NCBI GenBank assembly: GCA_963769945.1
Contig: CAVYOA010000016.1
Span: 72,581 to 136,580, forward strand
Source of the DNA: WHSW01 sp963769945
GTDB lineage: Bacteria; Actinomycetota; Thermoleophilia; Solirubrobacterales; 70-9
Length of the DNA stretch: 64,000 nt
Reading direction: 5' to 3'
The notes below the pieces were generated by a model, which saw only the letters and a program-made list of their open reading frames with translations, was not told where the DNA came from and did not search any database. Within the stretch, counting starts at the first letter, position 1. Each line of letters begins with the position of its first letter. Positions 36,003 to 44,043 of this stretch are shown piece after piece. Made by a program: the position numbers and the translations under genes.

Positions 36003-37891
36003 CGGTCTCTTCCGGAGCCGAGGCGGGTCGCGAGCGGCTCGCGCACGCGGTAGCGAAACGCCTCGCGCAGGTTGGTCCGCTCGCGCGCTGCGAACGAGCG
36101 CAGGCCGCTGCGAAAGCGGAGCGGCAGCTCATGCCGCGGGACGCGGATCGCGACGTCGTCGCCGATCAGCAGCCGTCGAAGCATTCGCGAGTAGACGCCG
36201 TGAGCCGTCGGTTCCAGCCACGGCTTGACGACGTGGTGATGAACCAGCAGCGGCTCCGTGCCGTCCTCATAGGCACACCTGAGAGTGTTCACATCGATCA
36301 GGCTCAACCCTTCGAACGGAGGCGTCGGCGCCAGGCGTGCGTCAAGGACCTCGACGGGCCGCGGCGGTTGCTCGGTTGCGAGGATCGCGTTGAAGAGATC
36401 CTGGTCGGCGAACGTGAACGCGTAGCCGGCCACGTCTCGGCGCCAGTAGGTGAGCTCGAAGTCGACCAGCCCGCGCAGCTCGTGCAGGCGAGCGAGGACG
36501 TCCGTCGCCGAGTCGCCGGCAACGATGGCCGCCGTGCTCAGATACGGGCCTCGGCGCGCCGGGTGTGCGGCGCCGATCGACGCGCCCCAGCCCTTGACGA
36601 AGCGATCGTCGCGATTGCGAAAAGCGACCAGCGAGCCGCCGCTCGCGGATTCGAGCAGCGGCGCGAGCGAACGGGTGGCGATCATGTCGGCGTCGAGCAG
36701 CGCCATCGTCGGCGATGGGTGAGCCAGCGGCGCCACGGTCTTCAAGAGCCACGGAGGAGCGTCGCTCTCGTTGGCCACGACGTCGGCCTGCGTGGCGATC
36801 AGCTGGCGCTGGGCGCGTGTCAGGCCGCAGTCGAGGACGTAGATCGGCTCCGCGTGACCGAGCAGCCGCAGTGAGTTGATCAGCCCAACGGCGCCGAGAA
36901 AATAGCGCTCGTCGGCGACCGTGTAGAAGGCCGCCCGCGAGCCCCCGCGCTGTTTCGGTGGCGAAGCCGGCGTGGAGCTCAGGCCCGGGTCGCCGAGCCG
37001 CCAGCGGATCTGCTGGCGAGCCTTCACACGTTGACGTTCGGCGAACCCCAGCGGGCTCTTGCGCAAGCTGAGCGGGATCGAGTCGGCCGGAAGCGAGATC
37101 GCGACGTCCGGTCCCCCGAGGGCACGCCGAAGCAGGCGCGAGTAGACACCGTCGTAGATCGGTTCCAGCCACGGTTTGAACGGGAGCGACCCGTGCACGA
37201 GGTAGGGCTCGGTGCCGTCGCTGTAGGCACAGCGCAGGTGCCGCTCGTCGGTCACTCGCAATCCCTCGAACGGGGGCATAGGCGCAAGGCGCGCACTGAG
37301 GGCCACGATCTGCTCAGGGGCCACCCTGGAGGCGAGAATCGCGTTGAGCACGTCCTGGTCGGCGTACATGAGCTCGTAGTCGTGGTCCTTGTCGCCGAAG
37401 TAGCCGCGCTCGAAGCGCACTCGCCGTTGGCGGTCCTCGAGCAGCGTCAGCACCTGCGCGCCGACGGGATCGCCCATTGCCACAAAGCCCGAGCAGAGAT
37501 AGCTCTGGCGGCGCAGCTCGCCCAGGTCCAGCAGCTCACCCCAGGCCGCGACGAAGCGGTCGACGGGATTCTCGAAGGCGACCACGTTGCCCTGGGCCGC
37601 GCGCTCGAGCAGCGGCGTCAGCCGGCGAGTGACGATCATGTCGGCGTCGATCAGGACCGTGGTCGAGGCGGGATGGCGAAGCGGAGCCTCGGTCTTGAGC
37701 GTGTACGGCTCACGTTCGGGCGGCGCCGCGACCACCGTCGCCTGCGACGCGAGCAGCTCTCGCTGCGGCTCGGTCAGCCCGCAGTCGAGCACGTAGATCG
37801 GTTCGTCGTGTCCGACCAGGCGCAGCGAGTTGATCAACCCCACGGCGCCGTGGAAGTAGACCGAGCTCGAAACGCAGAAGAATGCGGTCAT
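35999..37891 (-). CDS. double-domain GT8-like glycosyltransferase, array members 7 and 8
   Basis: 630 residues, ATG 37891, uninterrupted. Domain 1 (about 1-310) starts MTAFFCVSSSVYFHGAVGLI with DxD VLIDADMIVTRRLTPLLERA, YADQDVLNAILASRV and LVHGSLPFKPWLEP, where an extra residue precedes KPW. A short linker rich in Ser/Pro (DPGLSSTPASPPKQRGGSR) leads to domain 2 (about 325-630): AAFYTVADERYFLGAVGLIN, LLDADMIATRSLAPLLESAS, FADQDLFNAILATE, LVHHHVVKPWLEPTAHGVYS. No start or stop is hidden at the joint, so the fusion looks real, unlike the one at 30.3 kb. It heads the array, 29 bp after the membrane protein gene. Confidence 0.85.
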   Translation of the reverse strand: MTAFFCVSSSVYFHGAVGLINSLRLVGHDEPIYVLDCGLTEPQRELLASQATVVAAPPEREPYTLKTEAPLRHPASTTVLIDADMIVTRRLTPLLERAAQGNVVAFENPVDRFVAAWGELLDLGELRRQSYLCSGFVAMGDPVGAQVLTLLEDRQRRVRFERGYFGDKDHDYELMYADQDVLNAILASRVAPEQIVALSARLAPMPPFEGLRVTDERHLRCAYSDGTEPYLVHGSLPFKPWLEPIYDGVYSRLLRRALGGPDVAISLPADSIPLSLRKSPLGFAERQRVKARQQIRWRLGDPGLSSTPASPPKQRGGSRAAFYTVADERYFLGAVGLINSLRLLGHAEPIYVLDCGLTRAQRQLIATQADVVANESDAPPWLLKTVAPLAHPSPTMALLDADMIATRSLAPLLESASGGSLVAFRNRDDRFVKGWGASIGAAHPARRGPYLSTAAIVAGDSATDVLARLHELRGLVDFELTYWRRDVAGYAFTFADQDLFNAILATEQPPRPVEVLDARLAPTPPFEGLSLIDVNTLRCAYEDGTEPLLVHHHVVKPWLEPTAHGVYSRMLRRLLIGDDVAIRVPRHELPLRFRSGLRSFAARERTNLREAFRYRVREPLATRLGSGRDR

Positions 37892-37920
37892 CTCGGCCGA
37901 AGACTAGGCCCGAAACGGCA

Positions 37921-39813
37921 TCATGGCCGCACCGGCATTGCATAGAAGTCGACCGTGATCTCGTCGCCGGCGGCTTGGCCGTCGAGCAGGAAGGTGACCT
38001 CTGCGGCGTTGGGGGCCAGCGCGAACGGCTCCGGGAAGTCGATCTCGGGTGGTGCGCCGAAGATCAGCCCGTCCTCGGCGGTTCCCGTGACGAAGTTCCA
38101 GGCGCGGCCACCGTCGAACCGAACCTGCCGGATCTCGGGCCAGGCGAGCGTGCTTGCCAACGCTCGCAGTCCGTCGTCTTCGACGCCGGTCACGCGGCCG
38201 AAGACGACCGTGCCCCGCGGGGTCGGTGGGATCGCGATCGGCGCCCCGTAGGTCGCCCGCGCACTTGCAAGCGCTCTCGGCTCGCCGCAGCGGTTCGCGA
38301 CCCGGCCCAAAACCTGCCATTGGTCGGTGGTGTGGAGGGCGCGAAAGTTGCACAGCATCGCGAGCATCGCCGCCGGTGACTCGTAGCCGGGAAAACGGCC
38401 GAGCGCGTCGATGTTCTGTCGCAGGATTCGCCGCGGACCGGAGGCGGCCGACGCGACCGCGTCGGCGTTGCGCTGATCAAGCGACGCATTCCAAGCCACG
38501 TAGGGCTGAAACACAGGCAGCGGGCGCCAGTCAAGGTCATGGGCCCAGACCACTGCGGTCTCGGATGGGTCGATGTGGACCGGGCGACCCTCGAGCAGTG
38601 CCAGCGTGCGTGGGTCGAGTCCGTAAGCCGCGATCGCGCCGGCCCGCGCATCGGAGATCGCCTGTTCGAGCCGGCCGCTGTCGACGAGGCGAGCCACGGT
38701 GTCCGCGCCGCTGACCAGGTTCTCGACCGGGTTGCTCAGCGGATAGCCCGGCACGCGTGTGGTAAATGCTGCTGCGATCATCGCCGCCGCCGCCGCGACG
38801 GTCAGCCAGCGAACGGCGGCCCCGGGTGGCCACACGAGCACGAGGCACATGCCGAGAAGCGTGGTGTAGAAGACGGCCATGTGGTAGGGGTCGTGAGAGA
38901 TGTAGCCACCTTTCGCGCCCGTGTAGGCCACGACCGCGAAAATCGCGCCAATCGCGCCGCGCCGCTTCGCATCCATGCCTCGGGTCGCGATCCACGTGAG
39001 GGCGCCCACGGTCGCCACCAGGACCGGGCCCAGCCAGTAGTCGTAGGCGCGAACCTCCCAGTCCAGCCGCGCCCCGGATGTGTAGCCGGAGATGACGTCG
39101 AGGCTGCTCGAGAGATAGGGACCGACGTCGTCGATCCCCTGACCGGCCGCGAACCACAGCGCCGCGGCCGCGAACACGAAGCCGGCAGCGACGGTGCCGA
39201 GGTTGCGCCAGCGGCGCTCGTCGATGGCGAGCACCGTGAGCCCAACCATGCAGCCGACGATGATGCCGGTGTTGAGCTTGCCCAGGAGCTCGATCGCCGC
39301 GAACGGCCCACCGGCGTAGACGACGACTCGAATTGCGATCGGCGGCGCGTCGCGCGATAGCGCCGCGACGCACCAGGTCAACGCGAGAATCACAACCGCC
39401 GCGTCGGCGCGGACGCCCACTCCACTCTCGTCGCCGCGGGCGAACATCGCCGTTACCAGTGCCAGCGCGAGCGCCACCGCGAGCGGAAAATTTCGCCGCA
39501 GCGCCCAGACGAGGCTGGTGGCCAGCGCGAAGTGAAGCGCGATTCCGTAGCTGGCCGCCAAACGGGCCGTGTCGGCAAAGAACAGCTCATAGGACTTGAG
39601 AAAACCGAGCGGCCCGTAGGTGAAGATCACGTCGGAGCCGTGATCGAACCCACGCTGGGCAGCCAGGTTGAGACCCGCATGAAGGGAGATGTCGAGGCTG
39701 GGCGTCGTCAAAGCGACGATGCCGCCGCCCCAGGTGAGCGCGAAGACGCAGAAGCCGAGAAACCAAGTCGACGAGGCGGCCGCTCGCAGCGCGGTTGGGA
39801 CGCGAGACGACAT
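37921..39813 (-). CDS. large polytopic membrane protein of unknown function
   Basis: 630 residues; the ATG at 39813 overlaps the upstream stop (TGATG). About ten hydrophobic spans fill residues 15-370, with loops such as FDHGSDVIFTYGPLGFLKSY and GAKGGYISHDPYHMAVFYTT. The remaining 260 residues are hydrophilic and probably extracytoplasmic (WAHDLDWRPLPVFQPYVAWN, SGPRRILRQNIDALGRFPGY). The layout, many spans and then a soluble outer domain, resembles GT-C transferases and glycan-cluster membrane proteins, but I recognise no family motif with certainty. It could be a polymerase-like or lipid-linked-sugar-dependent transferase for the glycan. Membership of the gene train supports a role in that pathway. 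Confidence 0.7.
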   Translation of the reverse strand: MSSRVPTALRAAASSTWFLGFCVFALTWGGGIVALTTPSLDISLHAGLNLAAQRGFDHGSDVIFTYGPLGFLKSYELFFADTARLAASYGIALHFALATSLVWALRRNFPLAVALALALVTAMFARGDESGVGVRADAAVVILALTWCVAALSRDAPPIAIRVVVYAGGPFAAIELLGKLNTGIIVGCMVGLTVLAIDERRWRNLGTVAAGFVFAAAALWFAAGQGIDDVGPYLSSSLDVISGYTSGARLDWEVRAYDYWLGPVLVATVGALTWIATRGMDAKRRGAIGAIFAVVAYTGAKGGYISHDPYHMAVFYTTLLGMCLVLVWPPGAAVRWLTVAAAAAMIAAAFTTRVPGYPLSNPVENLVSGADTVARLVDSGRLEQAISDARAGAIAAYGLDPRTLALLEGRPVHIDPSETAVVWAHDLDWRPLPVFQPYVAWNASLDQRNADAVASAASGPRRILRQNIDALGRFPGYESPAAMLAMLCNFRALHTTDQWQVLGRVANRCGEPRALASARATYGAPIAIPPTPRGTVVFGRVTGVEDDGLRALASTLAWPEIRQVRFDGGRAWNFVTGTAEDGLIFGAPPEIDFPEPFALAPNAAEVTFLLDGQAAGDEITVDFYAMPVRP

Positions 39814-41315
39814 CAGCCCGCAGGATCCTGGGCAAAGACACGCGGCGTCAGAAGCTCCACCGGGCGCGGGACTTCGGTGGGGCTCTGGGCGACGAACGTC
39901 TCATAGTCGAAGAACTCGGTGGCACCCTCCGACTCTGGCTCGAACCCGGGCGGAACCTCGAACTGCGGCGGCGGCTCGACGTCGGCGCCGCCGCAGGTCG
40001 CGATCCAAAAGCACAAGCCGATCGCGAAGTCATCGACGGTGCGAGGCGTGATCACGATCAGCTCCGCCGTCGCCAGCTCGGCGTCGGCGGCGACGCTGGA
40101 TCCCTCCAGGTACTCGACGAGCGGCAGGCTGAAGCCGCTGTTGGAGACGATCAGGCGCGGCTGGGTCGCCGGCGGCAGGGCCGATGCGAGCTCGGGATAT
40201 TGCGGTCGCTGGGCAGCGGGGGTCAGTGCCGTCCACAGGGTCAGGCCGAGCCCGACGGTTGCGAGCGCGCCGACCGTGACCGCTCCTGCTCGCTTCGCAC
40301 CCGGGGCGGCCAATGCCCCTGCGATCGCGATCGCTGCCGGTGGCCACAACCCGAGCAGGTTTCTGCTGAGGATGTAGTCGGCACCCGCAACGGCGGCGAT
40401 CAACAACACGATGAAGCCGCCGAGGGCGACGCTCCCCGCGATCAGAGCGCCCGTGCGTGTGGCCGAGTCGGCGCGAAACAGGGCGTAGGTCACCGCGACA
40501 ACGGCAAGGCAGCCGGCCGTGATCGCGATCGCAGAGTTTGGGCTCTCGAGCCCGACGAGGAAGTGCTGGGGGACCTGGGCCAGTCGCCCGCCCAGGTCGT
40601 AGTTATCGATCCAGCTTCCTCGGCCACTCTGGCTCGCAAGCAAGGGCGCCAGAGCGAGGCCCGTGACGGCGATCGGCGCCATCGCCAGCCCGGTGTCAAA
40701 CAGCCGGCCACGCCGGCGCGCCAGCAGCCACCCTGCCTCGGCGACGATGACGAAGATTATGAAGTAGTGGTTGGTCAGGGCCACGGCGCAGACGACGGCC
40801 CATGTCCACAGCCATCGGTGGCCGTCTTCGGTGAGTGCCTTCGCGAAGCACAAGAACGTGAGCGCGCTCAGCAGCACGAGTAGCTCGTAGTTGCGGGCCT
40901 CCTGGGAGTACCAGATCAAGATCGGGCTGAAGGCGGCAAGGCCTGCGGCGAACAGGCCCGCGCGCCGCGAGAAAAGCTCTTTGGCAGCGAGATAGACGAC
41001 TGGGATCACCGCGGTGCCGACCACGGCCGAAAGCGAGCGGATGGCGATGTCGCTCGAGCCGAACAGGCGCTCCCATGTTGCCGCCAGCAAGTAGTAGAGC
41101 GCTGGATTGGACTCGCCGGCCTGAACTCCGCTGAGCAGGTCGACGAACCCAAGCCGGGCCAAGTCCACAGTCACGACCTCGTCGAGCCAGAGCCCCTGGA
41201 CGTCCAGCGTGCTGAACCGGACCAGCGCACCCGCGACAACGATCAGCGGTAATGCCCAGCGGCTGGCACTCGCGTCTGGGGACACTCGCCGGGGCCCGCC
41301 TAGATCCACGTTCAC
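39813..41315 (-). CDS. GT-C type membrane glycosyltransferase (GT39/PMT-like)
   Basis: 500 residues, GTG 41315 (GTGA overlap). First span about 20-35, then the conserved acidic loop LDVQGLWLDEVVTVDLARL, with the DE pair expected of GT-C catalytic loops, SNPALYYLLAATWERLFG, and AFSPILIWYSQEARNYELLV, which is characteristic of the PMT_2/DUF2723-like group. About eleven spans and a hydrophilic C-terminal 110 residues. It probably takes a sugar from polyprenyl phosphate; the neighbouring GT2 (41312-42094) is of the type that makes such donors. Confidence 0.82.
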   Translation of the reverse strand: MNVDLGGPRRVSPDASASRWALPLIVVAGALVRFSTLDVQGLWLDEVVTVDLARLGFVDLLSGVQAGESNPALYYLLAATWERLFGSSDIAIRSLSAVVGTAVIPVVYLAAKELFSRRAGLFAAGLAAFSPILIWYSQEARNYELLVLLSALTFLCFAKALTEDGHRWLWTWAVVCAVALTNHYFIIFVIVAEAGWLLARRRGRLFDTGLAMAPIAVTGLALAPLLASQSGRGSWIDNYDLGGRLAQVPQHFLVGLESPNSAIAITAGCLAVVAVTYALFRADSATRTGALIAGSVALGGFIVLLIAAVAGADYILSRNLLGLWPPAAIAIAGALAAPGAKRAGAVTVGALATVGLGLTLWTALTPAAQRPQYPELASALPPATQPRLIVSNSGFSLPLVEYLEGSSVAADAELATAELIVITPRTVDDFAIGLCFWIATCGGADVEPPPQFEVPPGFEPESEGATEFFDYETFVAQSPTEVPRPVELLTPRVFAQDPAG

Positions 41316-42094
41316 GGGCAGAACTTGCGCGAGCGGACGACCCGGTGTCGGTGCAGGAGCAGTCTCGCTGCCATCCAGAGCGTCTTCAGGCCGTACACGA
41401 CCCCGGGCTTGAACGTGACCGAGGACGCTTCGGGGAAGTAGCGGCTGCGCGCCGGCACCTCGACGATCCGAAACCCGAAGTGGACCGCCTGCATGATCAT
41501 CTCCGAGTCGAAGCTGAAGTCGAGTGAGTTGCGAAGGAACGGGATCGTCAGCAGTAGCTCGCGCGAGTAGGCGCGATAGCCGGTGTGCAGCTCGCTCAGA
41601 TCGGTGCCCAAGACCCGGTTCTCGGTCACGGTGAGACAGCGGTTGGCGATGTACTTCCAGCGCGGCATACCGCCCGCGAGCGCAGCTCCCGGTTCGGCGA
41701 AGCGCGAGCCAAGCACCATGTCAGCCTCGCCGTCGATGATCGGCCGCGCCATCCGCGGCAGGATCTCGGGCTCGTACTGGCCGTCGGGGTGCAGCATGAT
41801 GACGACGTCGGCGCCGCGCTGAAGCGCTTCCAGGTAGCAGGTCTTCTGGTTGCCGCCGTAGCCGACGTTGTGGGGATGCCAGATCAGGCGCACCGGCAGC
41901 GAGCGGACCACCTCGACGGTGTCATCGGTCGATTTGTCATCGACGAGGATCACCTCGTCGACCACGTCTGCCGGGATGCCGGCGACCGTGTCCGAAACCG
42001 TTCGGGCCGCGTTTCGGGCGGGCATCACGACGACTATCTTCGGCGCGCCTGTCGGCTGCGTTGGGCGTGTGGGCTGCTCTGAGTGCGTGGTCAT
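41312..42094 (-). CDS. GT2 polyprenyl-phosphate glycosyltransferase-like (DPM1-type)
   Basis: 260 residues, ATG 42094. KIVVVMPARNAARTVSDTVA, VILVDDKSTDDTVEVVRSL, HPHNVGYGGNQKTCYLEALQ, DVVIMLHPDGQYEPEILPRM with the DGQY metal motif, and ELHTGYRAYSRELLLTIPFL are all standard for dolichyl/polyprenyl-phosphate sugar synthases. It has no membrane tail. The stop overlaps the next start by 4 nt, which puts donor synthesis and the GT-C enzyme in the same transcript. Confidence 0.88.
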   Translation of the reverse strand: MTTHSEQPTRPTQPTGAPKIVVVMPARNAARTVSDTVAGIPADVVDEVILVDDKSTDDTVEVVRSLPVRLIWHPHNVGYGGNQKTCYLEALQRGADVVIMLHPDGQYEPEILPRMARPIIDGEADMVLGSRFAEPGAALAGGMPRWKYIANRCLTVTENRVLGTDLSELHTGYRAYSRELLLTIPFLRNSLDFSFDSEMIMQAVHFGFRIVEVPARSRYFPEASSVTFKPGVVYGLKTLWMAARLLLHRHRVVRSRKFCP

Positions 42095-42190
42095 CTGCCG
42101 AGAGTCTGTCCACTACGGGCGCGTCATGCGCCTGCCCGTTCCGCCTCCGGCCGCGGGGGCCGGGTTATTTCCTCAAACGCCTTGATGATC

Positions 42191-42973
42191 TCAGCCGGCG
42201 TAGATCGAGTCGGCGGCGACGGCGGGGCGCAAACGGCGCCAGGTTCGTGTCAGCGCATCGTCGACCTTCGTGTCGAGACACCAGGTATCACGCCGTTCAG
42301 CGAGCGTCTCGTATCCGTGGTGCTCGAGTAGCTGTCGACACTCCTCGCGATCGCGAGGTGAGAGCAGCAGATGCTCGTAGCCAAGCAGCCGCGGCCGGAG
42401 CAGTTCGAGGTCGAGTTGCTTGACGATCTCGAAATCGAAGCCCTCGACGTCGACGATCAGGAGGTCGATCTCGACGACCCCGTGGCGCTCGCAAAGGGAA
42501 TCGAAGCGCATGCACGGAACCTCCGTGCGGGTGATCTGCCGATGCTCTTCGGGGACGAAGATGGCAGCGCTCGTTTCGATCGCCTCGGCGGACAGCGAGC
42601 CGAACACGTCGAGCCTCTCGCGGGCGTCGGCTTCCACCCGATCGAGCGTGAAGAAGGGCACGTGACCATCGTGGTCAGCAATCGCGACGTTGACGAGTGT
42701 GATCCGGTCCCCGGCGACGGCGTAGTTGCGCTGCAGTCGTGCGAACGCCTCGGGAGCCGGCTCGACCAGGATCGCGCGCCAGTCGCCTTCGATCAACAAT
42801 GACCCGATCGGGTCATGCTCGACGCCGTCGTTGGCTCCGATTTCGATCACGAACGCCCGCGGGTACTGATCGGCGAAAGCTCGCAGCAGCTTGGTTGCGG
42901 CCATGCGCCGCTCGAGCCGGCGCTGGCGCAGCGAACGCCATCGGGCGAGCACCTTGCCCGTCTCCAAACTCAC
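42191..42973 (-). CDS. FkbM family methyltransferase
   Basis: 260 residues, GTG 42973 (GTGA overlap). SAM site AFVIEIGANDGVEHDPIGSL, then ILVEPAPEAFARLQRNYAVA, ITLVNVAIADHDGHVPFFTL, VPCMRFDSLCERHGVVEIDL and LLIVDVEGFDFEIVKQLDLE. These are the ordered FkbM blocks. Family members O-methylate sugars in glycans and natural products. After it the train has a 96-bp gap (42095-42190), with a GC hairpin but no clear gene. Confidence 0.87.
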   Translation of the reverse strand: MSLETGKVLARWRSLRQRRLERRMAATKLLRAFADQYPRAFVIEIGANDGVEHDPIGSLLIEGDWRAILVEPAPEAFARLQRNYAVAGDRITLVNVAIADHDGHVPFFTLDRVEADARERLDVFGSLSAEAIETSAAIFVPEEHRQITRTEVPCMRFDSLCERHGVVEIDLLIVDVEGFDFEIVKQLDLELLRPRLLGYEHLLLSPRDREECRQLLEHHGYETLAERRDTWCLDTKVDDALTRTWRRLRPAVAADSIYAG

Positions 42974-44043
42974 AGCGTCGTGTCTCCGAAACCAAGCGAG
43001 GCGGCCACCCGATCCGCCTCGGCCTCGAGCCAGGCATGGGTGTCGGCGAGGATCTCAGCCGGGCTGTGACGCGGGCGCCACTCGCTCGTGCGCTCGAGGT
43101 GCGCACAATCGGAGATGTAGACGGGAACGTCGCCCGGGCGGCTCTCCTCGCTCGCCACGATCTCGACCTGATTGCCGGTGAGCTCACCACACAGCTCGGT
43201 CGTCTCCGCCAGGGAGAGGCTGCAGTCGAGCCCGCCACCGACATTGCCGCAGAAGCCGGCCCAACGCTCGGGCTCGGCGAGCTGCTCGAGGATCAGCGAG
43301 ATCAGATCATCGACGTGCAGCAGGTCGCGCACCTGCTTACCCGCGCCGCCGTAGCCGATGTATGTAAGTGGGCGGCGAAAGTGATGGTGAAAGAGCCAAA
43401 AGCTGAACACGCCCTGGTCGACCCGCCCCATCTGCCAGGGCCCGGCGATCACCCCGCAGCGGTTGATCGCGGTTGCGAGCTCGAAGTTGGCGGCGTACTC
43501 GGCGATCAGCAGCTCGGCCGCGAGCTTGGTCGCTCCATAGAGCGTCCGCGGCCCCTCGAGGGGAAACGACTCGCTGATGCCGGCCGACGATGCCCCCGGC
43601 ACCGCCTGCTGATCGGCGAGCTCGAAGCGAGTTTCGGTGCTTCGAACATCGAGCGACCTGAGCGCTCCGTAGGGATAGACGCGGCTGGTCGAGAGGAAGA
43701 TCAGCTGCGCCCGGTCGCGGCGCGCGAGCTCGAGGCAGTTGTATGCGCCGACCAGGTTCGTATCGAATGGATAGGTTGTGTCGCCGCTCATGCCCGCCAG
43801 CGCGGAGGGCTCGGCCGAGCACTCGACGAGAGCGTCCACCGGGCCAACTTCGTCCAAAGCCTGCCGATCGCGAACGTCGCCGCGAGTGAACTGCACGCCG
43901 GCATCTCGCAGCCGATCGAGATTCAGCTCCGATCCGCGCCGGTGCAGGTTGTCGTAGGCGACGACCTCGTGCTCGGCAGCGAGCGCGACACAGACGCTGG
44001 CGCCGACGAAGCCGGCGCCGCCTGTGACCAAGACGCGGCTCAA
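42970..44043 (-). CDS. NAD-dependent sugar epimerase/dehydratase (extended SDR)
   Basis: 357 residues from TTG 44043 (TTGA overlap). RVLVTGGAGFVGASVCVALA binds NAD; catalytic LYGATKLAAELLIAEYAANF has the YxxxK pair; upstream Ser/Thr in LIFLSTSRVYPYG; INRCGVIAGPWQMGRVDQGV and YIGYGGAGKQVRDLLHVDDL complete the extended-SDR pattern. It most resembles CDP-paratose/tyvelose 2-epimerase-like and UDP-sugar epimerases. It presumably supplies a rare activated sugar for the transferases downstream. Confidence 0.85.
   Translation of the reverse strand: MSRVLVTGGAGFVGASVCVALAAEHEVVAYDNLHRRGSELNLDRLRDAGVQFTRGDVRDRQALDEVGPVDALVECSAEPSALAGMSGDTTYPFDTNLVGAYNCLELARRDRAQLIFLSTSRVYPYGALRSLDVRSTETRFELADQQAVPGASSAGISESFPLEGPRTLYGATKLAAELLIAEYAANFELATAINRCGVIAGPWQMGRVDQGVFSFWLFHHHFRRPLTYIGYGGAGKQVRDLLHVDDLISLILEQLAEPERWAGFCGNVGGGLDCSLSLAETTELCGELTGNQVEIVASEESRPGDVPVYISDCAHLERTSEWRPRHSPAEILADTHAWLEAEADRVAASLGFGDTTL

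Larger units (their letters stand above)
30293..37891 (-). repeat. tandem array of eight paralogous GT8-like glycosyltransferase domains
   Basis: Seven consecutive minus-strand genes encode eight homologous domains of about 295-310 residues. Each opens with FYCVADxRYFxGAVGLINSL and keeps three signatures: the metal-binding DxD in LIDADMIVTRPL, DQD in YADQDVLNAIL, and a His followed by KPW, as in the GT8 (glycogenin/LgtC-like) fold. All eight retain all three. Neighbours overlap by 4 nt (ATGA, GTGA, TTGA), except one gap of 4 bases near 35065. Divergence between copies is substantial, so the array is old and under selection, not a recent amplification. Confidence 0.85.

Noticed and set aside
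30293..37891. Array interpreted as a recent tandem amplification or assembly duplication
   Set aside because: Copies differ substantially in protein sequence and each has its own variable segments, so it is not a collapse or repeat artefact.
42120..42175. GC-rich inverted repeat CCGGCC/GGCCGG followed by TTATTT, terminator-like on the plus strand
   Set aside because: No plus-strand gene ends here and the T-tract is short; on the minus strand there is no tail. Chance GC palindrome is likely.
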